Assembly: GCF_013305725.1 (NCBI RefSeq)
Contig: NZ_CP047883.1
Coordinates: 227,001-291,000 of the forward strand
DNA: 64,000 bases
Source: Streptococcus mitis
Lineage (GTDB): Bacteria; Bacillota; Bacilli; Lactobacillales; Streptococcaceae
Reading direction: 5' to 3'
Both the position numbers and the translations under genes were made by a program. The stretch's first letter is position 1, and each line of letters opens with the position of its first letter. Positions 54,559 to 63,673 of this stretch are shown here, one piece after another. Below the pieces are notes generated by a model that was given only the letters and a program-made list of their open reading frames with translations, made no database searches and was not told the origin of the DNA.

Positions 54559-55908
54559 TTACCTCGCAATCAAGTCATAAATCTTGGTGATGTTTGGCAA
54601 CAGGGTTGTTACTAGGAGCTTGTCTCCAACTTCCAGCATATCCTCCCCAGTTGGGAAAATAGTCTTGCCCTTTCGAATGATAGCTGCAATCAGAACCCCT
54701 TTTTTCAATTTCAGTTGAGAAAGAGGTTTGGCAGTCATCTTATTAGCTTCCTTGATATGGAATTGTAGGGTTTCGATTTGGCCATTGGCTAGATGGTGCA
54801 TGGCCTGAAGGTCTGAATACTGGGCATTAACCCGACCACGAATAAAGTGCATGATTGTATCTACAGCGATGCTTTTAGGTGTGATGATACTTGAAAAATC
54901 AGGCGCATTGATAATCTCGAGGAGACTGGTACGATTGACCTTAGTAATATTTTTCTGTACACCTACCCTGTCAAGGAACATAGAGGTAATCAGATTTTCC
55001 TCATCGACCCCTGTTAGAGTCGCAACGGCATCATAGTTTTGAGCACTTTCTTCCAGCAGGATATCTTTTGCGGTACCATCTCCTTGAACGATGTAGAGGT
55101 TTGGGAATTTCTCGCTAAAGAAGCTAGCGATTTCAGGATTGATTTCAATAACCTTGGTATCGATACGACTGTCTTTGAGGATACCTAGTAGATAATAGGC
55201 AATTCTACCAGCTCCAACGATGAGAAGGCTCTTCACAGCACGAGATTTGAAATAATTATGGAAGAGCATCATATCAACACGGTTACCAGTGACAAAGATT
55301 CTATCTTTATCATGTATGGTCATATCACCACTTGGGATGATAATTTGATGATTCCTTTCTATGGCGCAGACAATGACGTTGCCAAATTTTTTTCGAAAAT
55401 CAGAAATGGGCATTTGGCAAAGACCGCTAGTGGATTTGACGACAAATTCCATGAGGCTAACGCGTCCACCCGCAAAGCGTTCGACAGATAGAGCGTTGGG
55501 AAAGTCAATGATGTTGGCGATAGCGCGGGCAGCCAAGAGCTCAGGGTTAACGATAAGAGAAAAGCCGAGAATATTCTTTTCTTTGAAATAAGAGTTAGAG
55601 TATTCAGGATTTCGCACTCGAACGATGGTCTCTTTAGCTCCCATTTTTTTGGCTAGAACGGCTGCAATCATGTTCACTTCATCGTATTCAGTCAGGGCGA
55701 TAAAGATATCACAATCCTGGACACTGGCTTGCTCAAGGATGGTAAAATCGGCCCCGTTACCAAGGATACCCATGATATCAAAGCGATTAACAATATGATT
55801 GAGGACAGCTTCGTCTTGCTCAATCAGTAAAACATCATGCTTTTCTGCAACCAAGGAGCGACAGAGGGCAGAACCAACTTTTCCCCCTCCGACAAGGATA
55901 ATTTTCAT
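54559..55908 (-). CDS. trkA: Trk potassium uptake regulator TrkA
   Basis: 449-residue cytoplasmic gating protein with two tandem RCK units. Each has a Rossmann fold: IILVGGGKVGSALCRSL at residues 3-19 and LLIVGAGRIAYYLLGIL near residue 227. The RCK-C parts end near residues 215 and 445. NAD(H)/ATP binding gates TrkH. The two-domain length marks TrkA rather than single-domain KtrA. First gene of the minus-strand trkA-trkH operon, divergent from the SAM hydrolase gene. Confidence 0.94.
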   Translation of the reverse strand: MKIILVGGGKVGSALCRSLVAEKHDVLLIEQDEAVLNHIVNRFDIMGILGNGADFTILEQASVQDCDIFIALTEYDEVNMIAAVLAKKMGAKETIVRVRNPEYSNSYFKEKNILGFSLIVNPELLAARAIANIIDFPNALSVERFAGGRVSLMEFVVKSTSGLCQMPISDFRKKFGNVIVCAIERNHQIIIPSGDMTIHDKDRIFVTGNRVDMMLFHNYFKSRAVKSLLIVGAGRIAYYLLGILKDSRIDTKVIEINPEIASFFSEKFPNLYIVQGDGTAKDILLEESAQNYDAVATLTGVDEENLITSMFLDRVGVQKNITKVNRTSLLEIINAPDFSSIITPKSIAVDTIMHFIRGRVNAQYSDLQAMHHLANGQIETLQFHIKEANKMTAKPLSQLKLKKGVLIAAIIRKGKTIFPTGEDMLEVGDKLLVTTLLPNITKIYDLIAR

Positions 55909-56096
55909 AATAAAACCTACTTCTTCATTATGTAACTATCATACCTTTTTTCAAGAAAAAATGCACCTACTAGCTAATCACCAGAGTTTTTAGCAGGAAA
56001 TTTGCTATAAGGTAAAACTATACCCTAATCAATTGAAATAGCTATTAGCACCTTTCTATGAAATATGGTATGATAAAGGATATACAAGGAGATAAA

Positions 56097-56945
56097 ATGA
56101 ATAATAATTTACTGGTATTACAATCAGACTTTGGTCTGGTTGATGGTGCGGTATCGGCTATGATTGGAGTGGCTTTAGAAGAGTCTCCAACCTTAAAAAT
56201 CCATCACTTGACGCACGATATCACGCCTTATAATATTTTTGAGGGGAGCTATCGTCTCTTTCAGACGGTGGATTACTGGCCTGAGGGAACGACTTTTGTA
56301 TCGGTTGTCGATCCGGGTGTCGGCTCAAAACGTAAGAGCGTGGTTGCCAAGACTGCAAAAAATCAATATATTGTCACGCCAGACAATGGGACGCTTTCTT
56401 TTATCAAGAAACACGTTGGTATTGTAGCCATTCGTGAAATTTCTGAGGTAGCCAATAGACGTCAAAACACAGAGCATTCTTATACCTTCCACGGTCGTGA
56501 TGTCTATGCCTATACTGGTGCTAAACTGGCCAGCGGTCACATTAGTTTTGAGGAAGTAGGGCCGGAGCTCAGTGTGGATCAGATTGTGGAACTTCCAGTC
56601 GTAGAGACCATCATTGAAGATCATCTGGTAAAGGGAGCTATTGATATTCTGGATGTGCGTTTTGGTTCGCTCTGGACCTCTATCACGCGAGAAGAATTTT
56701 ACAAGCTGGAACCAGCATTCGGTGACCGTTTTGAAGTGACTATCTATCACGCTGATATGCTGGTCTATCAAAATCAGGTTGTTTATGGCAAATCATTTGC
56801 AGATGTGAGAATTGGGCAACCCATCCTTTACATCAACTCTCTCTATCGTTTAGGTCTGGCTATCAACCAAGGTTCCTTTGCCAAGGCCTATAATGTGGGT
56901 GTCGGTTCATCTTGGACCATTGAAATAAAGAAAATAGAATCATAA
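56097..56945 (+). CDS. S-adenosyl-L-methionine hydrolase (adenosine-forming), SAM_HAT family
   Basis: 282-residue DUF62 protein. LLVLQSDFGLVDGAVSAMIG at residues 4-23, VVDPGVGSKRK, VTPDNGTLS and FHGRDVYAYTGA are family motifs. Characterised relatives cleave SAM to adenosine and methionine, while close cousins are chlorinases and fluorinases. The start at 56097 follows CAAGGAG; an in-frame ATG at 56058 lies on the promoter (TGGTATGAT, 56066-56074). It is read with an ECF transporter S component 15 bases later, suggesting a link between SAM recycling and uptake of a small molecule. Confidence 0.88.
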   Translation: MNNNLLVLQSDFGLVDGAVSAMIGVALEESPTLKIHHLTHDITPYNIFEGSYRLFQTVDYWPEGTTFVSVVDPGVGSKRKSVVAKTAKNQYIVTPDNGTLSFIKKHVGIVAIREISEVANRRQNTEHSYTFHGRDVYAYTGAKLASGHISFEEVGPELSVDQIVELPVVETIIEDHLVKGAIDILDVRFGSLWTSITREEFYKLEPAFGDRFEVTIYHADMLVYQNQVVYGKSFADVRIGQPILYINSLYRLGLAINQGSFAKAYNVGVGSSWTIEIKKIES

Positions 56946-56960
56946 AATAGGAGAATATAG

Positions 56961-57506
56961 ATGAAAAATCAATCAATTAAACAAGTTGTTGCTGTCGGAA
57001 TTGGCGCTGCCCTCTTTGTCGTCATCGGGATGATCAACATTCCGACCCCTGTTCCAAATACAAGCATCCAGCTTCAGTATGCGGTACAAGCGCTACTTTC
57101 TATTATTTTTGGACCGATTATCGGTTTGCTTGTCGGGTTGATTGGTCATGCAATCAAGGACTCTATTGCTGGATATGGTCTGTGGTGGACTTGGATTATC
57201 GCTAGTGGGCTCTTTGGTCTAGTCGTCGGACTCTTTAGAAAATACATTCGAGTAACACAGGGTGTTTTTGAGTTGAAGGATATTGTCTTCTTTAACCTCA
57301 TTCAGATTGTTGCAAATGCTCTTGTTTGGGGTGTCTTGGCACCACTTGGAGATGTTGTGATTTATCAAGAAGCAGCAGAAAAAGTATTTGCCCAAGGGAT
57401 TGTTGCGGGAATTGCTAATGCTGTAACTGTAGCTATCGCAGGTACCCTTCTCTTGCTAGCTTATTCACGTACGCAGACTCGTTCAGGAAGTTTGAAAAAG
57501 GATTAA
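56961..57506 (+). CDS. ECF transporter S component, UPF0397 family
   Basis: 181-residue membrane protein with five to six spans. The N-terminus [20 protein letters not shown] is followed by [20 protein letters not shown] and [20 protein letters not shown], typical of S components with the Ala-rich face that binds EcfT. The substrate is not established from sequence; vitamins or their precursors are usual. It lies between the SAM hydrolase and the dedicated ATPase and EcfT genes, the layout of a group I ECF transporter. A terminator and new promoter separate it from the ATPase gene. Confidence 0.87.
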   Translation: MKNQSIKQVVAVGIGAALFVVIGMINIPTPVPNTSIQLQYAVQALLSIIFGPIIGLLVGLIGHAIKDSIAGYGLWWTWIIASGLFGLVVGLFRKYIRVTQGVFELKDIVFFNLIQIVANALVWGVLAPLGDVVIYQEAAEKVFAQGIVAGIANAVTVAIAGTLLLLAYSRTQTRSGSLKKD

Positions 57507-57513
57507 TATAAGG

Positions 57514-57540
57514 GAAAAGGCTGGGAAACCAGTCTTTTTG
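57514..57540 (+). terminator. Terminator after the ECF S component
   Basis: AAGGCTGG-GAAA-CCAGTCTT (one G-U) followed by TTT. An extended -10 TGATAAAAT for the next gene lies at about 57634-57642. Confidence 0.78.
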
Positions 57541-57673
57541 CTGTTTATAGGCTAGTCGGGTAAGCAATTTAGGCTAGGAATCTTGTTGGCGCTAAGATTT
57601 TAAGAGAAGAGACTGCAAGAAGGGGTAGATTTATGATAAAATAGAAGTCTAAGAAGCGAATGAAGAGAGTAAG

Positions 57674-59356
57674 ATGAAAGAAGCTATAATTGAGTGGAAG
57701 GATTTCTCTTTCCAGTATGAAACGCAACAAGAACCGACCTTGCAAGGAGTGGACTTAACCATTTATAAGGGAGAGAAAGTCTTAATTGTTGGGCCATCCG
57801 GGTCAGGTAAGTCGACCTTGGGTCAATGTTTGAATGGGATTATTCCCAATATTTACAAGGGTCATATGTCTGGAGAATTTTTGATCAAGGGGCAAGCAGC
57901 CTTCGATATGAGCATCTATGATAAATCTCATCTAGTCAGCACAGTTTTGCAGGATACAGATGGGCAGTTTATCGGGTTATCCGTGGCAGAGGATTTGGCT
58001 TTTGCTCTGGAAAATGACGTGACAGCTCTAGATGAGATGAAAAATCGTGTTCATAAATGGGCTGAAAAGCTGAACCTTCTTGATTTACTAGCTCAGCGAC
58101 CTCAGGATTTGTCTGGTGGGCAAAAGCAGCGAGTTAGTCTGGCTGGTGTCTTGATTGATGAGAGTCCGATTCTCTTGTTTGATGAACCACTCGCCAATCT
58201 AGATCCCAAGTCAGGTCAGGATATTATCGAATTGATTGATCAGATTCATAAGGAAGAGGGGACGACGACTCTTATTATCGAGCACCGTTTGGAGGATGTT
58301 CTGCATTGCCCTGTGGATCGGATTGTCTTGATAAACGATGGTCGTATCCTTTTTAATGGGAGCCCTGACCAGTTACTGGCGACTGATTTATTGACACAAA
58401 ATGGAATCCGGGAACCCCTTTATCTAACGATTCTCCGTCAATTGGGTGTGGATTTAGTCAAGGAAGAACAATTAGCAGATCTGGATAACTTGTCTATCTC
58501 AAAAGGTCAGGTTCAGTTGCAGAATGAACTGGTAAAAGAAACTCCAGAATTGCAGTCACTCTTTAAATTAGAGGAACTGTCTTTTTCTTATGATGATAGA
58601 CCGATTTTAAAATCCATTTATCTGGATATTAAAAAGGGCGAAAAGATTGCCATTGTCGGGAAAAATGGAGCAGGGAAATCAACCCTAGCCAAGGCCTTAA
58701 GTAGCTTTATCCAGACGGAAGGCCGTTATCTGTGGGAAGGACAGGATATCAAAGGAGATTCGGTTGCAGAGCGGGCGGAACGAGTAGGCTATGTGCTGCA
58801 AAATCCCAATCAAATGATTTCGACCAATATGATTTTTGATGAGGTGGCTCTGGGACTTCGTTTGCGAGGTGTAGACGAGCAGGAAATTGAAACGAGAGTC
58901 TATGAAACCTTGAAAATCTGTGGTCTTTATGAATTCCGTAATTGGCCCATTTCTGCCCTTTCGTTTGGACAGAAAAAACGTGTCACTATTGCCTCGATTT
59001 TGGTTTTAGGAGCTGAAATTATCCTCTTAGATGAACCAACAGCAGGTCAAGACCAGAAGAACTATACTGAGATTATGGAATTTCTCGAAGAACTGCATCA
59101 AAAAGGTCATACCATTGTCATGATTACTCATGATATGCAATTGATGCTGGATTATTCAGACCGAGCTCTTGTCATGGTGGATGGGGAACTGATTGCCGAT
59201 ACTGATCCAGCTAGTCTTTTGAGCAATCCTGAGCTGTTAGTAAAAGCCAATCTAAAAGAAACTTCAATCTTCAACTTGGCCAAGAAACTAGACGTGGATC
59301 CACTTGCTTTAACGGCATTTTATAAAGAAAGGAGAGAAGGATGCAAGCTAAATTAA
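57674..59356 (+). CDS. ECF transporter ATPase with two fused ABC domains
   Basis: 560 residues containing EcfA and EcfA' in one chain. Domain 1 (1-245): Walker [11 protein letters not shown]-loop VLQDTDGQF, signature LSGGQKQR, Walker [14 protein letters not shown]. Domain 2 (290-535): [19 protein letters not shown], variant signature [25 protein letters not shown]. The YkoD-like fusion marks a dedicated, single-substrate ECF system rather than the shared group II module. Overlaps ecfT by 16 bases. Confidence 0.92.
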   Translation: MKEAIIEWKDFSFQYETQQEPTLQGVDLTIYKGEKVLIVGPSGSGKSTLGQCLNGIIPNIYKGHMSGEFLIKGQAAFDMSIYDKSHLVSTVLQDTDGQFIGLSVAEDLAFALENDVTALDEMKNRVHKWAEKLNLLDLLAQRPQDLSGGQKQRVSLAGVLIDESPILLFDEPLANLDPKSGQDIIELIDQIHKEEGTTTLIIEHRLEDVLHCPVDRIVLINDGRILFNGSPDQLLATDLLTQNGIREPLYLTILRQLGVDLVKEEQLADLDNLSISKGQVQLQNELVKETPELQSLFKLEELSFSYDDRPILKSIYLDIKKGEKIAIVGKNGAGKSTLAKALSSFIQTEGRYLWEGQDIKGDSVAERAERVGYVLQNPNQMISTNMIFDEVALGLRLRGVDEQEIETRVYETLKICGLYEFRNWPISALSFGQKKRVTIASILVLGAEIILLDEPTAGQDQKNYTEIMEFLEELHQKGHTIVMITHDMQLMLDYSDRALVMVDGELIADTDPASLLSNPELLVKANLKETSIFNLAKKLDVDPLALTAFYKERREGCKLN

Positions 59357-60171
59357 TCGGTTACCAGCATAGAGATACTGTGATTCATCGCTTGTCAGGA
59401 GCTGGTAAACTCCTCTTTTTCATCCTTGTATCATTGGCGGCCATGATTAGCTATGATACCAGACTGCTTGTTCTGATTGCTATTTTTTCGGTCTTTCTCC
59501 TCTATTTGTCAGAAATCCGCTTTAAAGATGTTTCCTTTGTAGCCGTTTTTGCGACGGTATTTGCCGTTTTAAACGTCTTGATGGTCTATCTCTTTTCTCC
59601 CGAGTATGGGGTTGGACTTTACGGAGAGAGGAGTGTGATTTGGCAGGGAATCGGTGCCTACACTCTGACCAGCCAAGAGCTCTTTTATCTGCTAAATCTG
59701 GCCATTAAGTACCTTTGCACTATTCCTCTGGCTATTATCTTTTTGATGACAACCCATCCTAGTCAGTTTGCTTCCAGTTTAAATCAAATTGGTGTGCCTT
59801 ACAAGATTGCCTATTCAGTCAGCCTGACTTTGCGCTATATTCCAGATTTGCAGGAAGAATTCTTTACTATCAAGATGTCTCAGGAGGCGCGTGGGATGGA
59901 ATTATCCAAGAAAGCTTCTCTTATGCAACGAATCAAAGGCAATCTGCGCATTATTACGCCCTTGATTTTTAGCTCGTTAGAACGCATTGATACCATCGCG
60001 ACCGCCATGGAGCTTCGGCGCTTTGGGAAAGAGAAAAAACGCACTTGGTATAGTTATCAGGCCTTGAAAAAAGGAGATTATCTTACCTTGCTCTTGGCAG
60101 CCTTGTTTTTAGTAGCTAGTTTACTACTTATCTTGCAGAATCAGGGACGATTTTACAACCCTTGGAAATAG
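59341..60171 (+). CDS. ECF transporter transmembrane component EcfT
   Basis: 276-residue T component with four to six spans and the two coupling Ala-Arg-Gly motifs: [12 protein letters not shown] near residue 185 and a variant MELRRFG near 230. It joins the S component to the fused ATPase. The start follows AAAGGAGAGAAGG within the ATPase gene. Ends the operon; the next 190 bases hold a promoter and a structured RNA. Confidence 0.9.
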   Translation: MQAKLIGYQHRDTVIHRLSGAGKLLFFILVSLAAMISYDTRLLVLIAIFSVFLLYLSEIRFKDVSFVAVFATVFAVLNVLMVYLFSPEYGVGLYGERSVIWQGIGAYTLTSQELFYLLNLAIKYLCTIPLAIIFLMTTHPSQFASSLNQIGVPYKIAYSVSLTLRYIPDLQEEFFTIKMSQEARGMELSKKASLMQRIKGNLRIITPLIFSSLERIDTIATAMELRRFGKEKKRTWYSYQALKKGDYLTLLLAALFLVASLLLILQNQGRFYNPWK

Positions 60172-60204
60172 CTTGAAAAAATTGAAAAAATCAAGTCGTT
60201 TCTA

Positions 60205-60232
60205 TTGACAATGATTCTGAAAGTGTTATACT
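60205..60232 (+). promoter_or_regulatory. Strong promoter of a small RNA upstream of trmL
   Basis: TTGACA (60205-60210), 16 bases, TATACT (60227-60232) with TGT before it, i.e. both a consensus -35 and an extended -10. Predicted transcription start is near 60239. Confidence 0.8.
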
Positions 60233-60238
60233 AAGAAA

Positions 60239-60340
60239 GTAGTTTCGCTGATTTACTTCAAACCTGTTGTGAGGTAAGTTAACGATGCCTTAACCACGCT
60301 GTTTGCTGAGCTTGACTCCGGGCAGTGTGGCTATTTTTTT
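60239..60340 (+). ncRNA. Candidate structured small RNA or trmL leader
   Basis: About 100 nt from the promoter above to a terminator, with no usable open frame. Three hairpins can be drawn. Stem 1: ACTT-(CAA)-ACCT pairs with AGGT-AAGT (60254-60280). Stem 2: GTTAA-CGATGCC-TTAAC. Stem 3: CCACGCTG (60294-60301) pairs with CAGTGTGG (60323-60330) followed by CTATTTTTTT. This is the anatomy of a bacterial sRNA, but a terminating leader of trmL is also possible. I could not match it to a named RNA family. Confidence 0.62.
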
Positions 60341-60363
60341 GCAATGGTGAAAGGAAGCAAGTC

Positions 60364-60867
60364 ATGACAAATCACATTGTATTATTTGAACCTCAAATTC
60401 CACAAAATACAGGCAATATCGCGCGTACTTGCGCTGCGACCAATTCTCCCCTCCACATCATCAAGCCAATGGGCTTTCCTATCGATGATCGCAAGATGAA
60501 GCGGGCGGGGTTGGATTATTGGGATAAGCTAGAGATTTATTTTTACGAGAGTTTGGAGGATTTCATGTCTCAGATGAAGGGCAAACTCTACCTGATTTCT
60601 AAATTCGCTGAGAAAGTGTATTCTGATGTGGATTTATCGACTGACGAGGACCATTATTTTCTTTTTGGACGTGAAGACAAGGGTTTACCTGAAGACTTTA
60701 TGCGCGAACATCCTGAGAAGGCTCTTCGTATTCCTATGAATGATGAACATGTCCGCAGTCTTAATGTGTCTAATACCGTCTGCATGATTGTCTATGAGGC
60801 TCTTCGCCAGCAGAACTTTGCAGGTCTTGAGCTTGTTCATACCTATGAAGTGGATAAATTGAAATAA
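60364..60867 (+). CDS. trmL: tRNA (cytidine/uridine34-2'-O)-methyltransferase
   Basis: 167-residue SPOUT methyltransferase modifying the wobble base of two tRNA-Leu species. [14 protein letters not shown] at residues 8-21, [10 protein letters not shown] and [17 protein letters not shown] are the knot motifs. Start at 60364 follows AAAGGAAGC; the 13-codon upstream extension overlaps the terminator and is rejected. Confidence 0.95.
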   Translation: MTNHIVLFEPQIPQNTGNIARTCAATNSPLHIIKPMGFPIDDRKMKRAGLDYWDKLEIYFYESLEDFMSQMKGKLYLISKFAEKVYSDVDLSTDEDHYFLFGREDKGLPEDFMREHPEKALRIPMNDEHVRSLNVSNTVCMIVYEALRQQNFAGLELVHTYEVDKLK

Positions 60868-60888
60868 AAAATGAAAATGAAAATGAAC

Positions 60889-60918
60889 AAAATGCTTGCG
60901 CTTGCAAGCGTTTTTTGT
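60889..60918 (+). terminator. trmL terminator
   Basis: AATGCTTGC-GCTT-GCAAGCGTT followed by TTTT; then TGTTATGAT (60916-60924) is an extended -10 placing transcription start at the riboswitch. Confidence 0.85.
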
Positions 60919-60930
60919 TATGATAAAAGA

Positions 60931-61141
60931 GTCTTCAGGGCAGGGTGTGATTCCCGACCGGCGGTAAATTTGACTAGCTATTTTAGCTTTCTCGTCGTTG
61001 TCTTGTCTCGATATACTTTAAGTATTATCTTCGACTGCGACGCCTAGATAAATCTAAAATATCTTAGCCAAATAAGTCCGCGAGCGCAAGCTGATGTGGT
61101 GAGATTCCACAACCGACAGTATAGTCTGGATGGGAGAAGAC
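60931..61141 (+). promoter_or_regulatory. FMN riboswitch (RFN element) controlling ribU
   Basis: P1 GTCTTC (60931-60936) pairs with GAAGAC (61136-61141). Conserved blocks are in order: AGGGCAGGGTGTGATTCCC, GACCGGCGGTA, AAGTCCGCGAGCG, TGGTGAGATTCCAC, AACCGACAGTATAGTCTGGA and TGGGAGAAGA. This senses flavin mononucleotide and should shut off riboflavin uptake when FMN is high. The P3 loop between GGCGGTA and AAGTCCGC holds a 107-base insertion. The expression platform (61142-61298) shows no clear terminator; a TCCT/AGGA pairing near 61252-61290 could hide the ribosome site. Confidence 0.95.
60967..61073. repeat. RUP-like 107-bp element inserted in the FMN riboswitch
   Basis: Long imperfect hairpin bounded by inverted ends (ATTTGACTAG against ATTTGGCTAA when the right end is reversed). 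TA dinucleotides flank it at 60965-60966 and 61073-61074. The length and TA flanks fit RUP, the pneumococcal repeat thought to be moved by IS630-Spn1. Inner pairs include CGTCG / CGACG and GATA-TACTT / AAGTA-TTATC. Naming it RUP is from memory and needs a search. Confidence 0.6.
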
Positions 61142-61298
61142 GAAAGAATAGCTTTGTCTGTTCTGATAGATTTATAGCCAAACTGTAACCGCTTGCTCAA
61201 CGGAGTTAGAGGGAACTTTTGGGATATAAAAAGTGAGAATAGATAGAGGAATCCTTTCTAACTTCTTCTGATTTTATAGAAAATTGGAGGAACCTGTT

Positions 61299-61862
61299 AT
61301 GACAAACACACGTCGACTTTCGACCATTGCGATTTTATCAGCCATCTCATTTGTGCTGATGTACTTTGACTTTCCGCTTTTACCAGCGGCGTCCTTCCTC
61401 AAGATCGAATTTAGTATCTTGCCAGTCCTTGTGGGCTTAGTGGTCATGGATTTGCCTGCTGCTCTAGGAGTTCTCTTGCTTCGCTCACTCTTGAAACTGC
61501 TTCTTAACAGTCAGGGAGTGAATACTTACATTGGTTTGCCAATGAATATCGTAGCTTTGGGAGTTTTTGTCATCGTATTTGCTTTGATTTGGAAAAAGGA
61601 ACGGACAACCCTTCGTTTCCTACTAGGCTCTCTAGCTGGGACTATTGGTTTAACCGTGGCTATGTTGGTTCTCAATTATGTTTATGCTGTTCCTTTGTAC
61701 GCTAAGTTTGCTAACTTTGATATTGGAAAAATTTTGGGACTTTCCAACTACCTAATGACCATGGTATTACCTTTTAACTTGATTGAGGGAGTAATCTTTT
61801 CCGTTTCATTCTGGTTGTTGTATATTCTCTTGAAACCAACCTTAAAACATTATGAAAGATAA
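61299..61862 (+). CDS. ribU: Riboflavin ECF transporter S component RibU
   Basis: 187-residue membrane protein with six spans. STIAILSAISFVLMYFDFPL at the start, FLKIEFSILPVLVGLVVMDLPAA and NYVYAVPLYAKF are RibU marks. It binds riboflavin and uses the shared EcfAA'T module, whose genes are not in this window. GGAGG lies 8 bases before the ATG. Control by the FMN riboswitch upstream confirms the substrate. Overlaps the PAP2 gene by 11 bases. Confidence 0.96.
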   Translation: MTNTRRLSTIAILSAISFVLMYFDFPLLPAASFLKIEFSILPVLVGLVVMDLPAALGVLLLRSLLKLLLNSQGVNTYIGLPMNIVALGVFVIVFALIWKKERTTLRFLLGSLAGTIGLTVAMLVLNYVYAVPLYAKFANFDIGKILGLSNYLMTMVLPFNLIEGVIFSVSFWLLYILLKPTLKHYER

Positions 61863-62502
61863 ACAAACATTTTTAATGAAGGGCAGTTTTGCCCTTTTAC
61901 TTTTCGTTATTCTTGGCTACATGGTCAAATTTTACCCTGAAACGCTGGTCGGTTTTGACCAACCGATACAGACTGCCGTTCGAGGAGACTTGCCAGATTA
62001 CTTGACTATTCTTTTCCGAGCCATCACACGCCTGATTGATATCCCAGTGATTATCACTTGGGTTGTCATCGTAGCCTTTATCTTTTATCGTAAGCGGTGG
62101 AAGATAGAAAGTTTCTTCATGCTGGGAAATCTGGCTTTGGCAGGTCTTTTAATCGTGACCTTTAAAAATATCTACCAGCGCCCACGACCAGCTATTTTAC
62201 ACTTGGTTGAGGAGAAGGGATTTTCCTTTCCAAGTGGCCATTCTCTGGCTGTAACCTTGATGGTCGGTTCTCTGATTGTCATTCTCAGTCAACGGATGAA
62301 AGATCCAGTCTGGAGAAAAATCGTGCAAATCGTCCTTGTTATCTACCTAGTCAGTGTGTTGGTATCAAGGGTCTATCTGGGAGTTCATTACCCATCAGAC
62401 GTTCTTGCCAGTCTCTGTGTGGGCTTGGGAGTATTGTTTATCGAATTTCCCTTCTATGACAAGCTCCGCTTCCAATGGCGATTTAAAGGCAAGCAGAAGT
62501 GA
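61852..62502 (+). CDS. PAP2-family membrane phosphatase
   Basis: 216-residue phosphatase with six spans. The three catalytic motifs are intact: KNIYQRPRP (KxxxxxxRP type), PSGHS, and SRVYLGVHYPSD (SRxxxxxHxxxD). Possible substrates are undecaprenyl pyrophosphate or phosphatidylglycerol phosphate; sequence alone does not decide. Translated from within ribU, hence FMN-controlled in part. Confidence 0.9.
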   Translation: MKDKQTFLMKGSFALLLFVILGYMVKFYPETLVGFDQPIQTAVRGDLPDYLTILFRAITRLIDIPVIITWVVIVAFIFYRKRWKIESFFMLGNLALAGLLIVTFKNIYQRPRPAILHLVEEKGFSFPSGHSLAVTLMVGSLIVILSQRMKDPVWRKIVQIVLVIYLVSVLVSRVYLGVHYPSDVLASLCVGLGVLFIEFPFYDKLRFQWRFKGKQK

Positions 62503-62529
62503 CTATCAAATTCCTTTGAGGAGAAAGAA

Positions 62530-62949
62530 ATGAAAGTCAATATAGCAGATCTTCATCCGACTCAACTATACTTATCAGAAAAGAAGTTGCAAGATATTCA
62601 GATGCTTTACCAGTCGGCAGAAACAATCCAAGTCGATCCAATCAGTATTCTTGCCTTTGGAGATTGCTTGTTGATTACAGATGGGCATCACAGGGCTTAT
62701 CAGGCTTTATTGGCAGGTCGGGATACGATTTCTGCTGAGTGGGATAGAGATGGTGGTGATGAACTATATCATCTCTATGCGCAAGCCTGCGAAGAAAGAA
62801 AAATTTACTCTGTTCTGGATTTAAAAAATCATATCTTAGCTCAAGATGAGTATGAAGCAAAATGGTATAACTGGTGTGATGGTTTTAATCAAGCAGCAAC
62901 TCTTTTGTTGAAAAGGAAAGCAGATGAAACAGACCCTACAAATAGATAA
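62530..62949 (+). CDS. ParB-superfamily-like protein, function unknown
   Basis: 139 residues. The N-terminal part (IADLHPTQLYLSEKKL, 5-20) and ITDGHHRAYQALLAG (49-63) resemble the ParB/Srx-type nucleotide-binding fold, where a DGHxR motif is typical; members include partition proteins and free serine kinases. The C-terminal half is unlike ParB and lacks a helix-turn-helix. GAGGAGAAAG gives a strong start. Overlaps the acetyltransferase gene by 26 bases, so the two are probably translated together. No function assigned. Confidence 0.72.
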   Translation: MKVNIADLHPTQLYLSEKKLQDIQMLYQSAETIQVDPISILAFGDCLLITDGHHRAYQALLAGRDTISAEWDRDGGDELYHLYAQACEERKIYSVLDLKNHILAQDEYEAKWYNWCDGFNQAATLLLKRKADETDPTNR

Positions 62950-63403
62950 TTCACTGCGTCTTGTTCCTTATTATAAGGTCAATCATTGTGAAGAAGCTCT
63001 TGCTTGGTATCAGGATGTGAACTTGGTTCACCTCGTAGATGGGGTGAAGCTTCCTTATAGTCAAGAAACTTTGGAAGCCATGTATTCCTATTTGGATCAG
63101 CATGGTGAGCTTTTTTGGATTGAAGTCAAGGAGAAGGGTGAATGGTTTCCAATTGGGGATGTTACACTATCTCAGGACAATCTCCCCATTGTGATTGGAA
63201 ATCCCGCTTACCAACATCGAGGACTTGGAAAAAAGATCCTAAGTACTTTGATTGAATTGGCTCGAATAAAAGGATGGAAAGAATTGAGAGTCAAGGAAAT
63301 CTACACTTACAATCATGTATCTAGGCGCTGTTTCAAGTCGCTTGGATTTGTGGAAAATGGAGCAACAGAAAAAGGAACGAGTTTTGTATTGAAATTAGTC
63401 TAA
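62924..63403 (+). CDS. GNAT family N-acetyltransferase
   Basis: 159-residue acetyltransferase. The acetyl-CoA loop is in NPAYQHRGLGKKILSTLIELA (Q/RxxGxG/A form, around residue 100), followed by the typical C-terminal YNHVSRRCFKSLGFVENG. Substrate unknown. It has a ribosome site GAAAAGGAAAGC inside the preceding gene. Confidence 0.86.
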   Translation: MKQTLQIDNSLRLVPYYKVNHCEEALAWYQDVNLVHLVDGVKLPYSQETLEAMYSYLDQHGELFWIEVKEKGEWFPIGDVTLSQDNLPIVIGNPAYQHRGLGKKILSTLIELARIKGWKELRVKEIYTYNHVSRRCFKSLGFVENGATEKGTSFVLKLV

Positions 63404-63409
63404 TCTAAC

Positions 63410-63438
63410 TTGTTTTTTAACTCAAAATCTGATAAACT
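63410..63438 (+). promoter_or_regulatory. pheS promoter
   Basis: TTGTTT (63410-63415), 17 bases, TAAACT (63433-63438). Places transcription start near 63445, at the start of the T-box leader. Confidence 0.6.
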
Positions 63439-63444
63439 ATGTAG

Positions 63445-63650
63445 TAATTGAATAGAAATCTGCAAGACTAGTAACTCAAGGGAAGTATATCAGGGAGGAG
63501 AGCCGTGACTGCAAGCTCTTTATATGAAAGCTGGGTGAATTCACTTGCGCATGGATTTAGAAATGAAGGTCTGACTTGTCAGATGAAAACGGATGGTACC
63601 GCGTGTCAACGCTCCGAGTGGAGTTTTTGGCATGTGGTTTTCTTTTTATC
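63445..63650 (+). promoter_or_regulatory. T-box leader of the phenylalanyl-tRNA synthetase operon
   Basis: Core T-box GGATGGTACCGCG (63591-63603) and a terminator in which ACCGCGTGTCAACGCTCC pairs with GGAGTTTTTGGCATGTGGT (63598-63639) ahead of TTCTTTTT. Stem I occupies about 63450-63560; GAATTC near 63538 contains a possible TTC (Phe) specifier. Uncharged tRNA-Phe should promote read-through into pheS. Confidence 0.88.
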
Positions 63651-63673
63651 TACGAGCGACTGATGGAGGAATT

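Noticed and set aside
56325-56771. 148-codon minus-strand frame inside the SAM hydrolase gene
   Set aside because: It overlaps well-conserved DUF62 motifs on the plus strand and has no recognisable domain.
60240-60340. Manganese (yybP-ykoY) or c-di-AMP riboswitch ahead of trmL
   Set aside because: The conserved aptamer blocks of those classes are not present; kept only as an unassigned RNA.
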